Below, piece after piece: positions 37,279 to 46,472 of a stretch of 64,000 bases of DNA; the stretch's first letter is position 1, and the number at the start of each line of letters is the position of its first letter. This stretch comes from an uncultured Gammaproteobacteria bacterium (GTDB taxonomy: Bacteria > Pseudomonadota > Gammaproteobacteria > GCA-001735895). The notes below the pieces were generated by a model that worked only from the letters and a program-made list of their open reading frames with translations, ran no database searches and was not told the origin of the DNA. The DNA lies in the NCBI GenBank assembly GCA_947259485.1, contig CAMYLU010000003.1, forward strand, positions 161,588 to 225,587. Direction: 5' to 3'. Made by a program: the position numbers and the translations under genes.

Positions 37279-39030
37279 TTACATTGTTTCGGGCGCGGAA
37301 ACACCCATTAGCTTAAGACCGTTACGCAACACCTGGCTTATCGCCGACGCCAGCGCCATACGCGCATCACGAAGTTCGACATCGTCGACTATAAACTGGT
37401 GCGCGTTATACCAGGAGTGAAAAAGGTTGGCGAGCTCGCGCAGGTAGTTAACCACCAGGTGGGGTTCACGTCGAAGCGCAGCGGCTTCGACCCGTTCCGG
37501 GAAAATACTCAGCTGCTTAACCAGGGCCTGCTCGTGCGTGTTTTCAAGCCGTTCCAGGTTGGCTTCCCCGGTTACGAGGCTGATGCCCTTTTCGGCGCAT
37601 TGGCGCCTGACACTGCAAATTCGCGCATGTGCATACTGCAGGTAATAGACCGGGTTGTCATTGGATTGTTCGCGCGCGAGATCGAGATCAAAATCCATGT
37701 GCTGCTCGGTCTTGCGCATCACGTAAAAGAAACGCGCGGCATCGAGACCAACGTCTTCGCGCAGTTGCCTGAGCGTGACGAACTCCCCGGAACGCGTCGA
37801 CATCGAAATCTTGTTACCGTTTTCGAACAGGTTGGCGAACTGCACCAACTCGACCTCGAGGTTATCGGCATCATAACCAAGAGCAGTCAACGACGCTTTG
37901 ACACGAGGTATATAACCATGATGGTCGGCGCCCCAGATATTAATAACCCTGCCGAAACCGCGATCGAACTTGTTCATGTGGTAGGCGATATCAGAAGCAA
38001 AATAAGTGGTTTGGCCATTTTCACGGCGTACCACGCGATCCTTTTCATCGCCAAAATCGGTTGAACGAAACCACTGCGCACCATCCTGCTCATAGACATT
38101 ACCGCTGTCCTGTAAGCGCTGTATTGCCTGGTCGATCAGGCCATCGTCGCTTAACGAGCGTTCCGAAAACCAGCAATCGAAATCGACCCCGAAGGCATGC
38201 AGATCGTTTCGAATTACGTCAACCAATGTCACCAGTGCCAGGTCGAACACGATTCGGTACTCATTCTCACCCAATAGTGTCTGCGCCTTCTCGATCAAAT
38301 CATCGATATGTTTTTCTTTATCTCCGGCTGGTGCATCTTCGCTGACCTCTGCCATCACTTCTGCCACCGGCTTTTGAAAACGCGCGTCGTTTTCGCGATG
38401 CAGCGTTGCCGCAATGTCCCAGACGTAATCACCCTGGTAGCCATTACTCGGAAAGGTTACGCTCTCACCGCAGAGCTCCAGGTACCGTAACCACACCGAA
38501 GTTCCGAGAATATGCATCTGCCGCCCGGCATCATTGACGTAGTATTCCTGCTGCACCTCGTAACCGACAAAGTTCAGCAGATTAGCGAGCGTCGCACCAA
38601 TTGCGGCACCTCGACCATGACCGACATGCAATGGCCCGGTTGGATTGGCGGATACATATTCGACCTGGATCTTGCCCCCCTGGCCGTGCGAACTGCGACC
38701 GAAATCGTCACCCTGTTCGAGTACATCGCGAATAATCGAATGGCTGGTCGCGCTGGCGACAAAAAAGTTGATGAAACCCGGACCGGCAACTTCGACTTTT
38801 TCAATAGTGTCGATTGCCGATATCTGGCCGACAATCAGCTCCGCCAGCGCGCGCGGCGGCATGCCGGCTGCCTTGGCCAATGTCAATGCAACATTCGAAG
38901 CAAAGTCACCCTGGCCTGGATCCCTCGCGGGCGTTACCTGGATATGGGCACCGAGTTCTGACGGAATCTGGGAACTCTGCTCAAGCTCGCGTAGAGCCTG
39001 CGCGATCAGATCGTTGATGATTTGCTTCAA
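37279..39030 (-). CDS. argS: Arginyl-tRNA synthetase
   Basis: 583-residue class I synthetase charging tRNA-Arg. The HIGH motif is HVGH (residues 135-138, in GPLHVGHGRGAA); the KMSKS loop is degenerate (KISMSTRSG), as is normal for ArgRS. The N-terminal Add-1 domain and the C-terminal anticodon-binding DALR domain are both full length. Upstream are repeats A3 and B3, then priA. Confidence 0.97.
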   Translation of the reverse strand: MKQIINDLIAQALRELEQSSQIPSELGAHIQVTPARDPGQGDFASNVALTLAKAAGMPPRALAELIVGQISAIDTIEKVEVAGPGFINFFVASATSHSIIRDVLEQGDDFGRSSHGQGGKIQVEYVSANPTGPLHVGHGRGAAIGATLANLLNFVGYEVQQEYYVNDAGRQMHILGTSVWLRYLELCGESVTFPSNGYQGDYVWDIAATLHRENDARFQKPVAEVMAEVSEDAPAGDKEKHIDDLIEKAQTLLGENEYRIVFDLALVTLVDVIRNDLHAFGVDFDCWFSERSLSDDGLIDQAIQRLQDSGNVYEQDGAQWFRSTDFGDEKDRVVRRENGQTTYFASDIAYHMNKFDRGFGRVINIWGADHHGYIPRVKASLTALGYDADNLEVELVQFANLFENGNKISMSTRSGEFVTLRQLREDVGLDAARFFYVMRKTEQHMDFDLDLAREQSNDNPVYYLQYAHARICSVRRQCAEKGISLVTGEANLERLENTHEQALVKQLSIFPERVEAAALRREPHLVVNYLRELANLFHSWYNAHQFIVDDVELRDARMALASAISQVLRNGLKLMGVSAPETM

Positions 39031-39124
39031 GGGTTAAAGCTCGCACCCGGGCCGGGGAAAAATGAACGTGGATTTTACCCGAGCTGCCCTGCCTGAGCCA
39101 CCCATCTTTTGTACAAACCAGTTC

Positions 39125-39254
39125 GCTATCTCGAAATATTGCCCGTAAAAGACGCTCCCAACCGGCGCAAGCGCCGGTTGGTCCATCCATGGAATCGCCT
39201 GAAGCTCGGCATCCCTGCCTCGCTACACTTTTACGGGCAATATTTCGAGATAGC
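39125..39254 (+). repeat. Palindromic element, family A copy 3 (perfect 26-bp stem)
   Basis: 130 bp. Arms 39125-39150 and 39229-39254 pair 26/26; the arm sequence (GCTATCTCGAAATATTGCCC at the outer side) is unlike A1 and A2. The core contains the CCAACCGGCGC/GCGCCGGTTGG hairpin (39158-39181), TCCATCCATGGAATCGC and GCCTCGCTACAC. It sits 94 nt upstream of the argS start. It shares the 494-bp argS-priA gap with B3; the 110 bp between them hold nothing I recognise. Confidence 0.88.
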
Positions 39255-39365
39255 TTCCAGTTTCGCAAACCTGGTAATCGTAGTTTTGAACAATTCATTT
39301 ACCAAAGGATTTCCGCATTCGCGGAAGTGACGACCTTGATGTTGGAGCTAGTTGCGAACTAACAA

Positions 39366-39476
39366 GGCATGGCCATCGGGACATCTTTGCGGGACGCTGC
39401 GCAACAGGGATGTTGCGCGCGAGCCTACATGGACGTATTTACGGCGATCCCGCAAAGATGTCCCGATGGCCGTGCC
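39366..39476 (+). repeat. Palindromic element, family B copy 3
   Basis: 111 bp. Arms 39366-39394 and 39448-39476 pair at 28 of 29 positions, the exception being a G-T wobble. The arm middle (CATCGGGACATCTTTG) is private to this copy. The core GCGCAACAGGGATGTTGCGC, GAGCCTACATGG and TATTTACGGCG agrees with B1. It ends 48 nt before the priA stop codon. Confidence 0.88.
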
Positions 39477-39524
39477 GCACTATTACGCTATTTCTCAGGG
39501 TGCCTCTTTATAATAGCTGCAGGA

Positions 39525-41720
39525 TTAGAGGTCGTAGGCGTCGACGTCGATGCTCCAGCTGACGCGGGCGCTACTACCAAGCTGCTCGATTGCTGGCATG
39601 GATTGCTGCAGTACCGAGCGCAGCGTCTGGTAGTCCTGCGAAACCAGGCACAGCTGCGCGCGATAGCGGCCAATACGGCGCGTCATCAAAGCGGGCATCG
39701 GTCCGACGCAGGACAGCGAATCGAAGCGACTCGCGGTTTCCAGTAGCGTCCTGATTTCTTCGAGTTTACCGAGCGCTGCCTTGAGCTCGATCGCATCGGC
39801 TCGAAAAATTATCACCCGCGCATAAGGTGGAAATCCGAGTAGACGACGCTCCTGTAACAGGTCGTTGGCAATTTGACGATAGTCCTGCCTGACCAAGGCC
39901 TGCATCAGGGGATGATCCGTGAACCTGGTTTGCAGGATGGCCTCGCCTTCACGATCGCCCCGCCCCGAGCGTCCGGAAACCTGGAACAGGGTCTGCGCAA
40001 GTCGTTCGCTGGCACGATAGGAAGCGCTGAAGAGTGCCTGGTCGGCATCCAGTACCACGCTCAAGGTTATCGCGGGATAATCATGACCCTTGGCGATCAT
40101 CTGGGTGCCAATCAGAATGCAGGGTTCCCCGGTTTGCAATTGTTGCAGCCGTGACTTCAGCGCCTCGCGAGATGCAATCACATCGCGATCGATACGCAGC
40201 ACCGGCGTGTCCGGATAACGCTGGGTCAGACCCAGCTCTAGTTGTTCAGTACCTATGCCGTAGTGTTTGACCTCGTTGTGGCCACAGTCCGGGCAGACTT
40301 CAGGTATACGCTGGGCGAAGCCGCAATGATGACATAACAGGGTCTGCACCGACTGATGCAGGGTCAGGCGTGCATCGCAGTTCTGGCACAGGGACTGCCA
40401 GCCACATTCATGGCACATCACGATCGGTGCGAAGCCGCGACGATTCAGGTAAATCAAAACCTGCCCGGATTGCGCCAGGTGTCGTTCGACATGGGCGAAA
40501 GTCTGCGCCGCGCAACCGAATTCTAAGCGATTGTTACGCACATCGATCAGCTGAATTGGCGGCGGCGGAAATCGGGTCGGGCGCTGATCCAGTCGGTAAC
40601 GAAAATAGGTATCGCGCTCGCAATTGCTTATGCTTTCCAGCGAAGGGGTGGCCGAACCCAGGATGATAGGGATATCGAGCATTTGCGCGCGCTTGATCGC
40701 AACATCGCGTGCGTGATACCGCACTCCGTCTTCCTGGCGGTACGAGTGATCGTGCTCTTCATCAATAATAATCAGGCCCAGTTTCTCGGATTGAGAAAAC
40801 AGGCTGGAGCGCGTGCCCAGCATGATACTGACCTCACCGCGTCGAAAGCGATCCCAGGCCTGGTAGCGCTGAAAGTCGGTCAGCCCCGAGTGCGAAATGA
40901 CGAAACAATCACCAAAACGGCTTTCGACGCGCTCGATCAACTGGTTGGTGAGACCGATTTCAGGTACCAGGTAAATGACCTGCATACCATCCTCGAGGTG
41001 TTGCTGGATCAAACGCAGGTAGATTTCGGTTTTACCGCTGCCAGTAATGCCATCCAGTAAATGCACTGCGAATCGATGCAGCCGCGGTTCGATCTCGGTA
41101 AGGGATCGTTGCTGCTCGCTACTTAACTCGGGTAACTCTTCTGCTGGTGCCCTGCCCGCAGGCTTTTCTGCCCACTCCCAGCGCACTATCTGCTTGGCCT
41201 CTAACGCTTTTACAACCGGATGCCAGTTGGTATTGACCTGCTTGAGTTCGATTGCGGTCAGTCCAGACGGCTGTTGCAGCAATGCCTGGCAAATCTCAAA
41301 CTGCCGCGGGGAACGAGGTTCGAGTTCTGCGGTCAGGGTCGGGTCAGAATTAACCAGGCACCAGCGTTTGACTCTGACCGGCTGGTGCGGTCGTGCGCCT
41401 CGCAGGTATCCGGGTAAGCACTGAAATACAACTTCTCCAAGTGGTTGCAGATAGTATTCTGACATCCACCGGGCCAGCGCCAATATATGTTCGCCGAGTA
41501 CCGCCTCGTGATCGAGTCGCTCCTGCACCGGCTTGATGCGTTCGGGATCCAGCTCGCTGGCGCCATTCGTATCCAGCAATACTCCGGTCTTGACGCCGCT
41601 ACTAAAAGGCAATCGGTAACGAGTTCCTACCACGGCAGGATCATCGGCCTCGATCCTGTAGTCGAATACACGGCGTATCGGCAGTGCAATGGCGAAACAG
41701 GCGAAACGGAATTGCGGCAC
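39525..41720 (-). CDS. priA: Primosomal protein N' (replication restart helicase)
   Basis: 731-residue 3'-5' DNA helicase that restarts stalled forks. Walker A is GITGSGKT (residues 224-231), Walker B/DEAH IIIDEEHDHSY (DEEH 320-323). Eight zinc cysteines are present at 436, 439, 445, 448, 463, 466, 476 and 479. The N-terminal 3'-DNA-binding domain is complete. Its upstream region holds the paired DnaA boxes about 155 nt before the start. Confidence 0.97.
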   Translation of the reverse strand: MPQFRFACFAIALPIRRVFDYRIEADDPAVVGTRYRLPFSSGVKTGVLLDTNGASELDPERIKPVQERLDHEAVLGEHILALARWMSEYYLQPLGEVVFQCLPGYLRGARPHQPVRVKRWCLVNSDPTLTAELEPRSPRQFEICQALLQQPSGLTAIELKQVNTNWHPVVKALEAKQIVRWEWAEKPAGRAPAEELPELSSEQQRSLTEIEPRLHRFAVHLLDGITGSGKTEIYLRLIQQHLEDGMQVIYLVPEIGLTNQLIERVESRFGDCFVISHSGLTDFQRYQAWDRFRRGEVSIMLGTRSSLFSQSEKLGLIIIDEEHDHSYRQEDGVRYHARDVAIKRAQMLDIPIILGSATPSLESISNCERDTYFRYRLDQRPTRFPPPPIQLIDVRNNRLEFGCAAQTFAHVERHLAQSGQVLIYLNRRGFAPIVMCHECGWQSLCQNCDARLTLHQSVQTLLCHHCGFAQRIPEVCPDCGHNEVKHYGIGTEQLELGLTQRYPDTPVLRIDRDVIASREALKSRLQQLQTGEPCILIGTQMIAKGHDYPAITLSVVLDADQALFSASYRASERLAQTLFQVSGRSGRGDREGEAILQTRFTDHPLMQALVRQDYRQIANDLLQERRLLGFPPYARVIIFRADAIELKAALGKLEEIRTLLETASRFDSLSCVGPMPALMTRRIGRYRAQLCLVSQDYQTLRSVLQQSMPAIEQLGSSARVSWSIDVDAYDL

Positions 41721-42264
41721 GTGGATTACTCAAACAGAAAGTTGAATCATACTCGAATTACGAGCCGTACTCAGCGGGACAATCGCACTTATTTGGTGAC
41801 TCACTTAACGGCTAAAGTTAAAGTCGTTTCTAGCAATTAAAAGCTAAATTGTTAAGAAATGGTAACAAATGGATTTATCCACATTTTCTGTGGATAAGTC
41901 TGTGCATGAAACGCACATAACCCGCTGCAAGCCGCATTCCCGTTGATCATCTATTAGATTGTTCAAATTTACAGCGATTTTATTTATATATATATATCAA
42001 CAGGTTATAGCATCTGATCAATTTTTGACCGATATCCGAAGAATCTAATCGGGGACAGACTCCCAACAAATTCATTCATGTGCATATCTTTGTCTTGTCA
42101 ATAGTGCCAGGTTAATTTTTCAAGTAAATTTAAATATCAAAAATCATGAATTGATAGTTAATACTTAAATTCAGGAAACATAAAAATTGCGCGACCGGTT
42201 TCCCAGTGACTTTGCCATGCCCGCCGATTAAACTAGCGAAGTTTTTCGACTCGAGCCATGCGCC
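41721..42264. other. 544-bp AT-rich gap between divergent priA and hemH
   Basis: No gene of credible length is present. The gap should hold the priA and hemH promoters. It contains two consensus DnaA boxes (41875-41897), a third site with one mismatch (41901-41909), and an AT-rich stretch at about 41955-42000 including TTATTTATATATATATAT and nearby GATC sites. The part from 42000 to 42264 is AT-rich and shows no further motif that I can name. Confidence 0.6.
41875..41909. promoter_or_regulatory. Paired DnaA boxes (possible origin or DnaA-controlled promoter)
   Basis: TTATCCACA at 41875-41883 and its inverse TGTGGATAA at 41889-41897 are both exact matches to the DnaA box TTATNCACA, separated by five bases and so able to form a hairpin. 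TGTGCATGA at 41901-41909 is a one-mismatch third copy. An AT-rich tract follows within 50 bp. It may be a DnaA-responsive control site for priA or part of a replication origin. Confidence 0.55.
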
Positions 42265-43248
42265 ATGCCCGCCAAAATCGCGGTACTTTTGACCAACCTG
42301 GGTACCCCGGACCAGCTCGAACGTGCCTCGGTTAAGCGATTCCTGAAAGAGTTTCTATCCGACCCGCTGGTCGTGCGGCTGCCCCGTATATTCTGGTTGC
42401 CATTACTTTACGGCATTATCCTGCCACTGCGCAGCGGCAAGACGCTGCAGTCTTATAGCCGGGTCTGGAGCGAGGCAGGTTCTCCGCTGATGGCTTATTC
42501 GAACAAGCAGAGAGACGCGTTACAGAAAAAACTGTTTGAGCAGGCCCATGTCGAGCTCGCCATGCGCTACGGTAACCCGTCGTACCAATCGGTGTTGCGC
42601 CTGCTGCGCGATGCCGGGGTCGAAAAACTGGTGGTGCTGCCGCTTTATCCCCAGTACTCGGTAACGACCACCGCCACCAGCTACAAGCACTTGAAGAACA
42701 CCCTCAACCAACTCGAGTATGCACCGGCGCTTGAGTTCATCGGTTACTACCCCGACCACCCCGTCTATATCGAGGCCCTGGCCGAATCGATCCGTGAGCA
42801 CTGGCAACAGGGGCAACGGCACCTGTTGATGTCATTCCACGGCCTGCCGCAAGCCAACGTCGACCGGGGCGATCCTTACCAGGTGCAGTGTGAAAAGACC
42901 GCTAAACTGCTGGCGGCCGAACTCGGGCTCGGGGAATCCGACTGGTCAATCGGTTACCAGTCACGATTCGGCAAGCAGACCTGGATTCAGCCCTATACTT
43001 CGGACGTACTGCATCGACTGGTCGAACGCGGCATCAAGGCAGTCGACGTCGTCTGTCCCGGATTCTCGTCCGACTGCCTCGAAACCCTGGATGAAATCGA
43101 GGTCGAGTATCGCAGCGAATTTCTCGAGCTTGGCGGTGAGGATTTCAGCTATATCCCGGCGCTTAACGATCGCGATGCGCATATAGAGATGATGCGCAGC
43201 CTGGTTCAACCTTATATATCCGACGAAGAATCGGCCGATGCAGGTTGA
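42265..43248 (+). CDS. hemH: Ferrochelatase
   Basis: 327-residue enzyme inserting Fe2+ into protoporphyrin IX, the last step of protohaem synthesis. The start MPAKIAVLLTNLGTPD is typical; LLMSFHGLPQANVDRGDPYQ holds the catalytic His, and VDVVCPGFSSDCLETLDEIE is the family signature containing the conserved Glu. No C-terminal Fe-S extension is seen. Confidence 0.96.
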   Translation: MPAKIAVLLTNLGTPDQLERASVKRFLKEFLSDPLVVRLPRIFWLPLLYGIILPLRSGKTLQSYSRVWSEAGSPLMAYSNKQRDALQKKLFEQAHVELAMRYGNPSYQSVLRLLRDAGVEKLVVLPLYPQYSVTTTATSYKHLKNTLNQLEYAPALEFIGYYPDHPVYIEALAESIREHWQQGQRHLLMSFHGLPQANVDRGDPYQVQCEKTAKLLAAELGLGESDWSIGYQSRFGKQTWIQPYTSDVLHRLVERGIKAVDVVCPGFSSDCLETLDEIEVEYRSEFLELGGEDFSYIPALNDRDAHIEMMRSLVQPYISDEESADAG

Positions 43249-43322
43249 ATCATAAGCATAATCCAATGTCTCTAAACACTTCCGAGTCAAAACCGCCCAC
43301 AGCAAATCAAGGGTTCTAAATC

Positions 43323-44597
43323 ATGTTTAAATCTTTTTTCCCGAATCCCCGGATATTCTTCATTTCTGTCGTCGCCTATGCAGCCGTTTGCAGCTTTATC
43401 TGGTACGGTTTCAACGAACAAATCGGTGAATTCCTTGGCTTCGACCTTTCACCATCAGCACCTGTTATCGGCTTGGGTCATTTTACAACAGACTCCTTTT
43501 TGCTATTTTATATTTTCTACTTTGCCTGCACTTTTCTATTCGCTGCATTCTGGTTCACGGTTGCAAATCACCGATGGCAATGGTGGTCAATCGTCGGCTC
43601 GATATTTATTTTGTTTTCCACCTATTTTTCGGTACAGGTATCGGTTGCCATCAATAACTGGCGTCGGCCATTTTTCGACCTGGTGCAAAACGCCCTGGGT
43701 AGTTCCGCATCACAAGGAACCGATGAGATTGAAATCGTAGCGTCAGAAGAAACTATCTCGTCGGTTACATCTGAACTATACGATCTGATACTTATTTTTG
43801 CCGAAATTGCTTTTCTTGCCATTTTCATGTTCGTCGTTACCCGGTTTTTCGTCAGCCACTTTATTTTTCGTTGGCGCACCGCGATGAATGACTATTACAC
43901 GGCTCAGTGGGAAACGGTGCGGAACATAGAGGGGGCATCCCAGCGCATCCAGGAAGACACGATGCGCTTCGCTGAGATTATGGAAAGCCTGGGGGTTTCG
44001 ATTATCGACTCAGTGATGACGCTATTTGCTTTTTTACCAGTACTTTGGGCACTGTCAGAGTACGTAAGCGAGCTACCCGTGGTTGGAGTTATTGCCCATC
44101 CCCTGTTTGTTGCTTCACTGGTATGGTCAATTTTTGGCACCGGCCTGTTAGCAATAGTCGGTATTAAATTACCAGGATTGTTTTTTAAGAACCAACGCGT
44201 TGAAGCCGCCTTTCGTAAAGAACTGGTATACGGCGAGGACGATGAACAGCGCGCGCAACCCCCAACGCTCAAGGAACTGTTTGCCAACGTACGCAAGAAC
44301 TACTTCAGAATTTACTTTCACTACATGTATTTTAATGTTGCGCGCATGCTGTATCTGCAGGCCGACAACATATTTGTATATATTCTTTTAATACCGACGA
44401 TTGCCGCTGGGGCCATCACCTTTGGCATATTGCAACAGATTCTGACCGCGTTCAGCCAGGTTAGCGATTCGTTTCAATACCTGGTTAAATCGTGGACGAC
44501 AATTGTTGAGTTATTGTCGGTTCACAAGCGCCTGGCATCCTTCGAGGCCGCGATAAAACATGAGCCGCTGCCGGCCATTGATCAATTAGCCACGTGA
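43323..44597 (+). CDS. sbmA: SbmA/BacA-like peptide transporter
   Basis: 424-residue inner-membrane protein. The start MFKSFFPNPRIFFISVVAYA and the signature EGASQRIQEDTMRFAEIMES are those of SbmA/BacA, homodimeric proton-driven importers of proline-rich and other peptides. About seven membrane helices can be traced. No ATPase domain is fused, matching SbmA rather than the BacA-related ABC forms. Native substrate is unknown; in other bacteria the protein sensitises cells to microcins and antimicrobial peptides. Confidence 0.9.
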   Translation: MFKSFFPNPRIFFISVVAYAAVCSFIWYGFNEQIGEFLGFDLSPSAPVIGLGHFTTDSFLLFYIFYFACTFLFAAFWFTVANHRWQWWSIVGSIFILFSTYFSVQVSVAINNWRRPFFDLVQNALGSSASQGTDEIEIVASEETISSVTSELYDLILIFAEIAFLAIFMFVVTRFFVSHFIFRWRTAMNDYYTAQWETVRNIEGASQRIQEDTMRFAEIMESLGVSIIDSVMTLFAFLPVLWALSEYVSELPVVGVIAHPLFVASLVWSIFGTGLLAIVGIKLPGLFFKNQRVEAAFRKELVYGEDDEQRAQPPTLKELFANVRKNYFRIYFHYMYFNVARMLYLQADNIFVYILLIPTIAAGAITFGILQQILTAFSQVSDSFQYLVKSWTTIVELLSVHKRLASFEAAIKHEPLPAIDQLAT

Positions 44598-44638
44598 TTA
44601 TGAAAAGCTTCTCGATGTTGGCTGACAACTAGACATCC

Positions 44639-45400
44639 ATGTGCCTGATCCTGTTTGCCTGGCGCCAGCACCCGGATTACCCGCTGATACTGATCGCCAA
44701 CCGTGACGAATATTACTCACGCCCGACGCGCGATGCACACTGGTGGAAAGAGACACCGGTATTTGCGGGGCGCGATCTCGAGGCCGGAGGTACCTGGCTC
44801 GGGGTCAATAGTCGAGGTCGCCTCGCCGCGGTCACCAATGTACGCGAACCGGGTGCAATGAAACCCGGCAAAAGATCACGCGGCGCGCTGACGCAAAACT
44901 TCCTCTCGGGTGATGCGACACCCAAGACCTTCCTGCAGGAACTAGCCCCTGATGACCGGAACTACGCCGGATTCAACCTGCTGCTAGGCGACACCCAGGG
45001 CCTGTGGTTTTACTCCAACCGTGATCACGGTATTCGCAGCATTGATCCCGGGGTTTACGGCATTAGCAATGGCACTTTTGATGAACCCTGGCCCAAGCTC
45101 AGTTCCGCCAAGCAAGAACTCGCGGCGATGCTGGATGGCGAGATTATTGTCACTGACCTGATGGAAATCCTGACCGACCACCAGGTAGCGCAGGACCACG
45201 AATTACCGCAAACCGGGGTTTCGCTCGACATCGAGCGAATGCTCTCGAGCCGCTTCATCCGTTCACCCGAATATGGCACCCGCGCCTGCAGCGTGGTCAC
45301 AATAGGTGCCGACAAGCAGATTAGTTTCAATGAACAAAACTATCTCGATGCCGAGCATAGCGGCAACCTGGTAGAGGAAACCTTTGCAATAACCACGTAA
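44639..45400 (+). CDS. NRDE/TANGO2 family protein
   Basis: 253-residue protein of the NRDE family named for its motif, here ILIANRDEYYSRPT. MCLILFAWRQHPDYPL at the N-terminus, with Cys2, and the GTWLGVNSRGRLAAVTNVRE segment are conserved. The eukaryotic relative TANGO2 has been tied to lipid and haem handling; bacterial HtpA-like members were linked to haem transport. Proximity to hemH (two genes upstream) is suggestive only. Confidence 0.85.
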   Translation: MCLILFAWRQHPDYPLILIANRDEYYSRPTRDAHWWKETPVFAGRDLEAGGTWLGVNSRGRLAAVTNVREPGAMKPGKRSRGALTQNFLSGDATPKTFLQELAPDDRNYAGFNLLLGDTQGLWFYSNRDHGIRSIDPGVYGISNGTFDEPWPKLSSAKQELAAMLDGEIIVTDLMEILTDHQVAQDHELPQTGVSLDIERMLSSRFIRSPEYGTRACSVVTIGADKQISFNEQNYLDAEHSGNLVEETFAITT

Positions 45401-45464
45401 TGGTTAATGACAAGCCGACTGGCTCAACCCTATCGATGCCGGCGTCAATGGATTCAATCTAAGA

Positions 45465-45659
45465 GGCACCCGAAGCTACGTTTTGCGACGTAAAGGCTGG
45501 GTGCCGAAAAAGCGTTGGTTTTAAAGGGTCAGGCGGCATGGATGCCGCCTGTGGCGAGTCGAGACAGGGAAGTCGAGTCTCGTCTTGCCCTTTAAAACTA
45601 ATGCTTTTTCGGGAAGCCGCAGGCCACCCAGTCAGTCGCAAGACGTAGCTTCGGGTGCC
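45465..45659 (-). repeat. Palindromic element, family C copy 2 (two private stems)
   Basis: 195 bp, the same length as C1, in the opposite orientation. Outer arms 45465-45489 and 45635-45659 pair at 24 of 25 plus one G-T wobble. Inner arms 45504-45528-type segment (starting CCGAAAAAGC) and 45588-45612 pair at 23 of 25 plus two G-T wobbles. Stem sequences differ from C1, while GACTGACTGGGTGGCCTGCG and CACCCAGCCTTTACG are shared. The apex hairpin CAGGCGGC/GCCGCCTG shows a swapped base pair against C1. It lies in the 310-bp gap between convergent genes. Confidence 0.85.
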
Positions 45660-45710
45660 GGCTGGGAAAGCCTTTTGCAGACTATTCCCCCAGGGACTCC
45701 TTAGAGGTTG

Positions 45711-46472
45711 TTAAATATTAAAGAGGGATTCGGCGTTGCGGTTGAGGGTGGCGGCGAGATCTTCGACCCCGCAGTTGCGTAATTCAGCCATGGTTTGCAG
45801 GTGTTCGACGATGAAGGCTGGTTCGTTGAGTTGACCGCGATGACTGGCGCCAGGCTGATCGGGCGCATCCGACTCAATTAATAACGCATCATCCGGCATC
45901 GCGGCGACTACTTTACGCAGCTTTTGCGCCCGTTCGAAGCTCAAGGTTGCGGCGATACCCAGCTTGAAACCGATGCCGTGCAATTGCTGCGCCTGCTGCT
46001 GACTGCCCGAAAAACTATGCACCACACCGCCAAATCGGGCCTGCTTGCGCAGCAGGCTGATGACTTCATCCATCGCCTTGCGCACATGCACAATTAGCGG
46101 CAGGCGATGGTTATTGGCAAGTTGTAGCTGTTCCCTGAACAACTGCAGCTGCCATTTTTCATCGACTCGCGAATCATAGAAGTCGATACCACACTCACCA
46201 ACCGCAATGGGTTGCTCTCGCTCAAGCCATTCGTCCAGCTCGCGCAGATGGTTGACCTGGTGCTGCTCGATAAACATCGGGTGTAAGCCGTAAGCCGGAT
46301 ATAAACCGTCATGACCTTCGCAAACCTGTTTCACTTTTTCCCAACGATTGGCGGTGGTCGCGGGAATTACCATGCGTGTCACGTTAACCGCAGCGGCTTG
46401 TGCAATCACTTGCTGCCGTCGTTCATCAAAGCGGTCATCATCGAGATGACAATGGCTGTCAATCAACTTCAT
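45711..46472 (-). CDS. tatD: TatD family metal-dependent deoxyribonuclease
   Basis: 253-residue TIM-barrel hydrolase. The DSHCHLDDDRF start gives the HxH metal pair; GECGIDFYDS, PLIVHVRKAMDEVISLL, VVHSFSGS and LIESDAPDQPG supply the other ligands. The three TatD-like paralogues (TatD, YcfH, YjjV) are hard to separate; GIDFYDS and length resemble YjjV most. Its start overlaps the prk stop by 4 nt. Confidence 0.9.
   Translation of the reverse strand: MKLIDSHCHLDDDRFDERRQQVIAQAAAVNVTRMVIPATTANRWEKVKQVCEGHDGLYPAYGLHPMFIEQHQVNHLRELDEWLEREQPIAVGECGIDFYDSRVDEKWQLQLFREQLQLANNHRLPLIVHVRKAMDEVISLLRKQARFGGVVHSFSGSQQQAQQLHGIGFKLGIAATLSFERAQKLRKVVAAMPDDALLIESDAPDQPGASHRGQLNEPAFIVEHLQTMAELRNCGVEDLAATLNRNAESLFNI

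Noticed and set aside
41721..42264. Calling this gap a definite oriC
   Set aside because: Only two exact DnaA boxes and no origin marker genes are nearby; kept as a hypothesis only.
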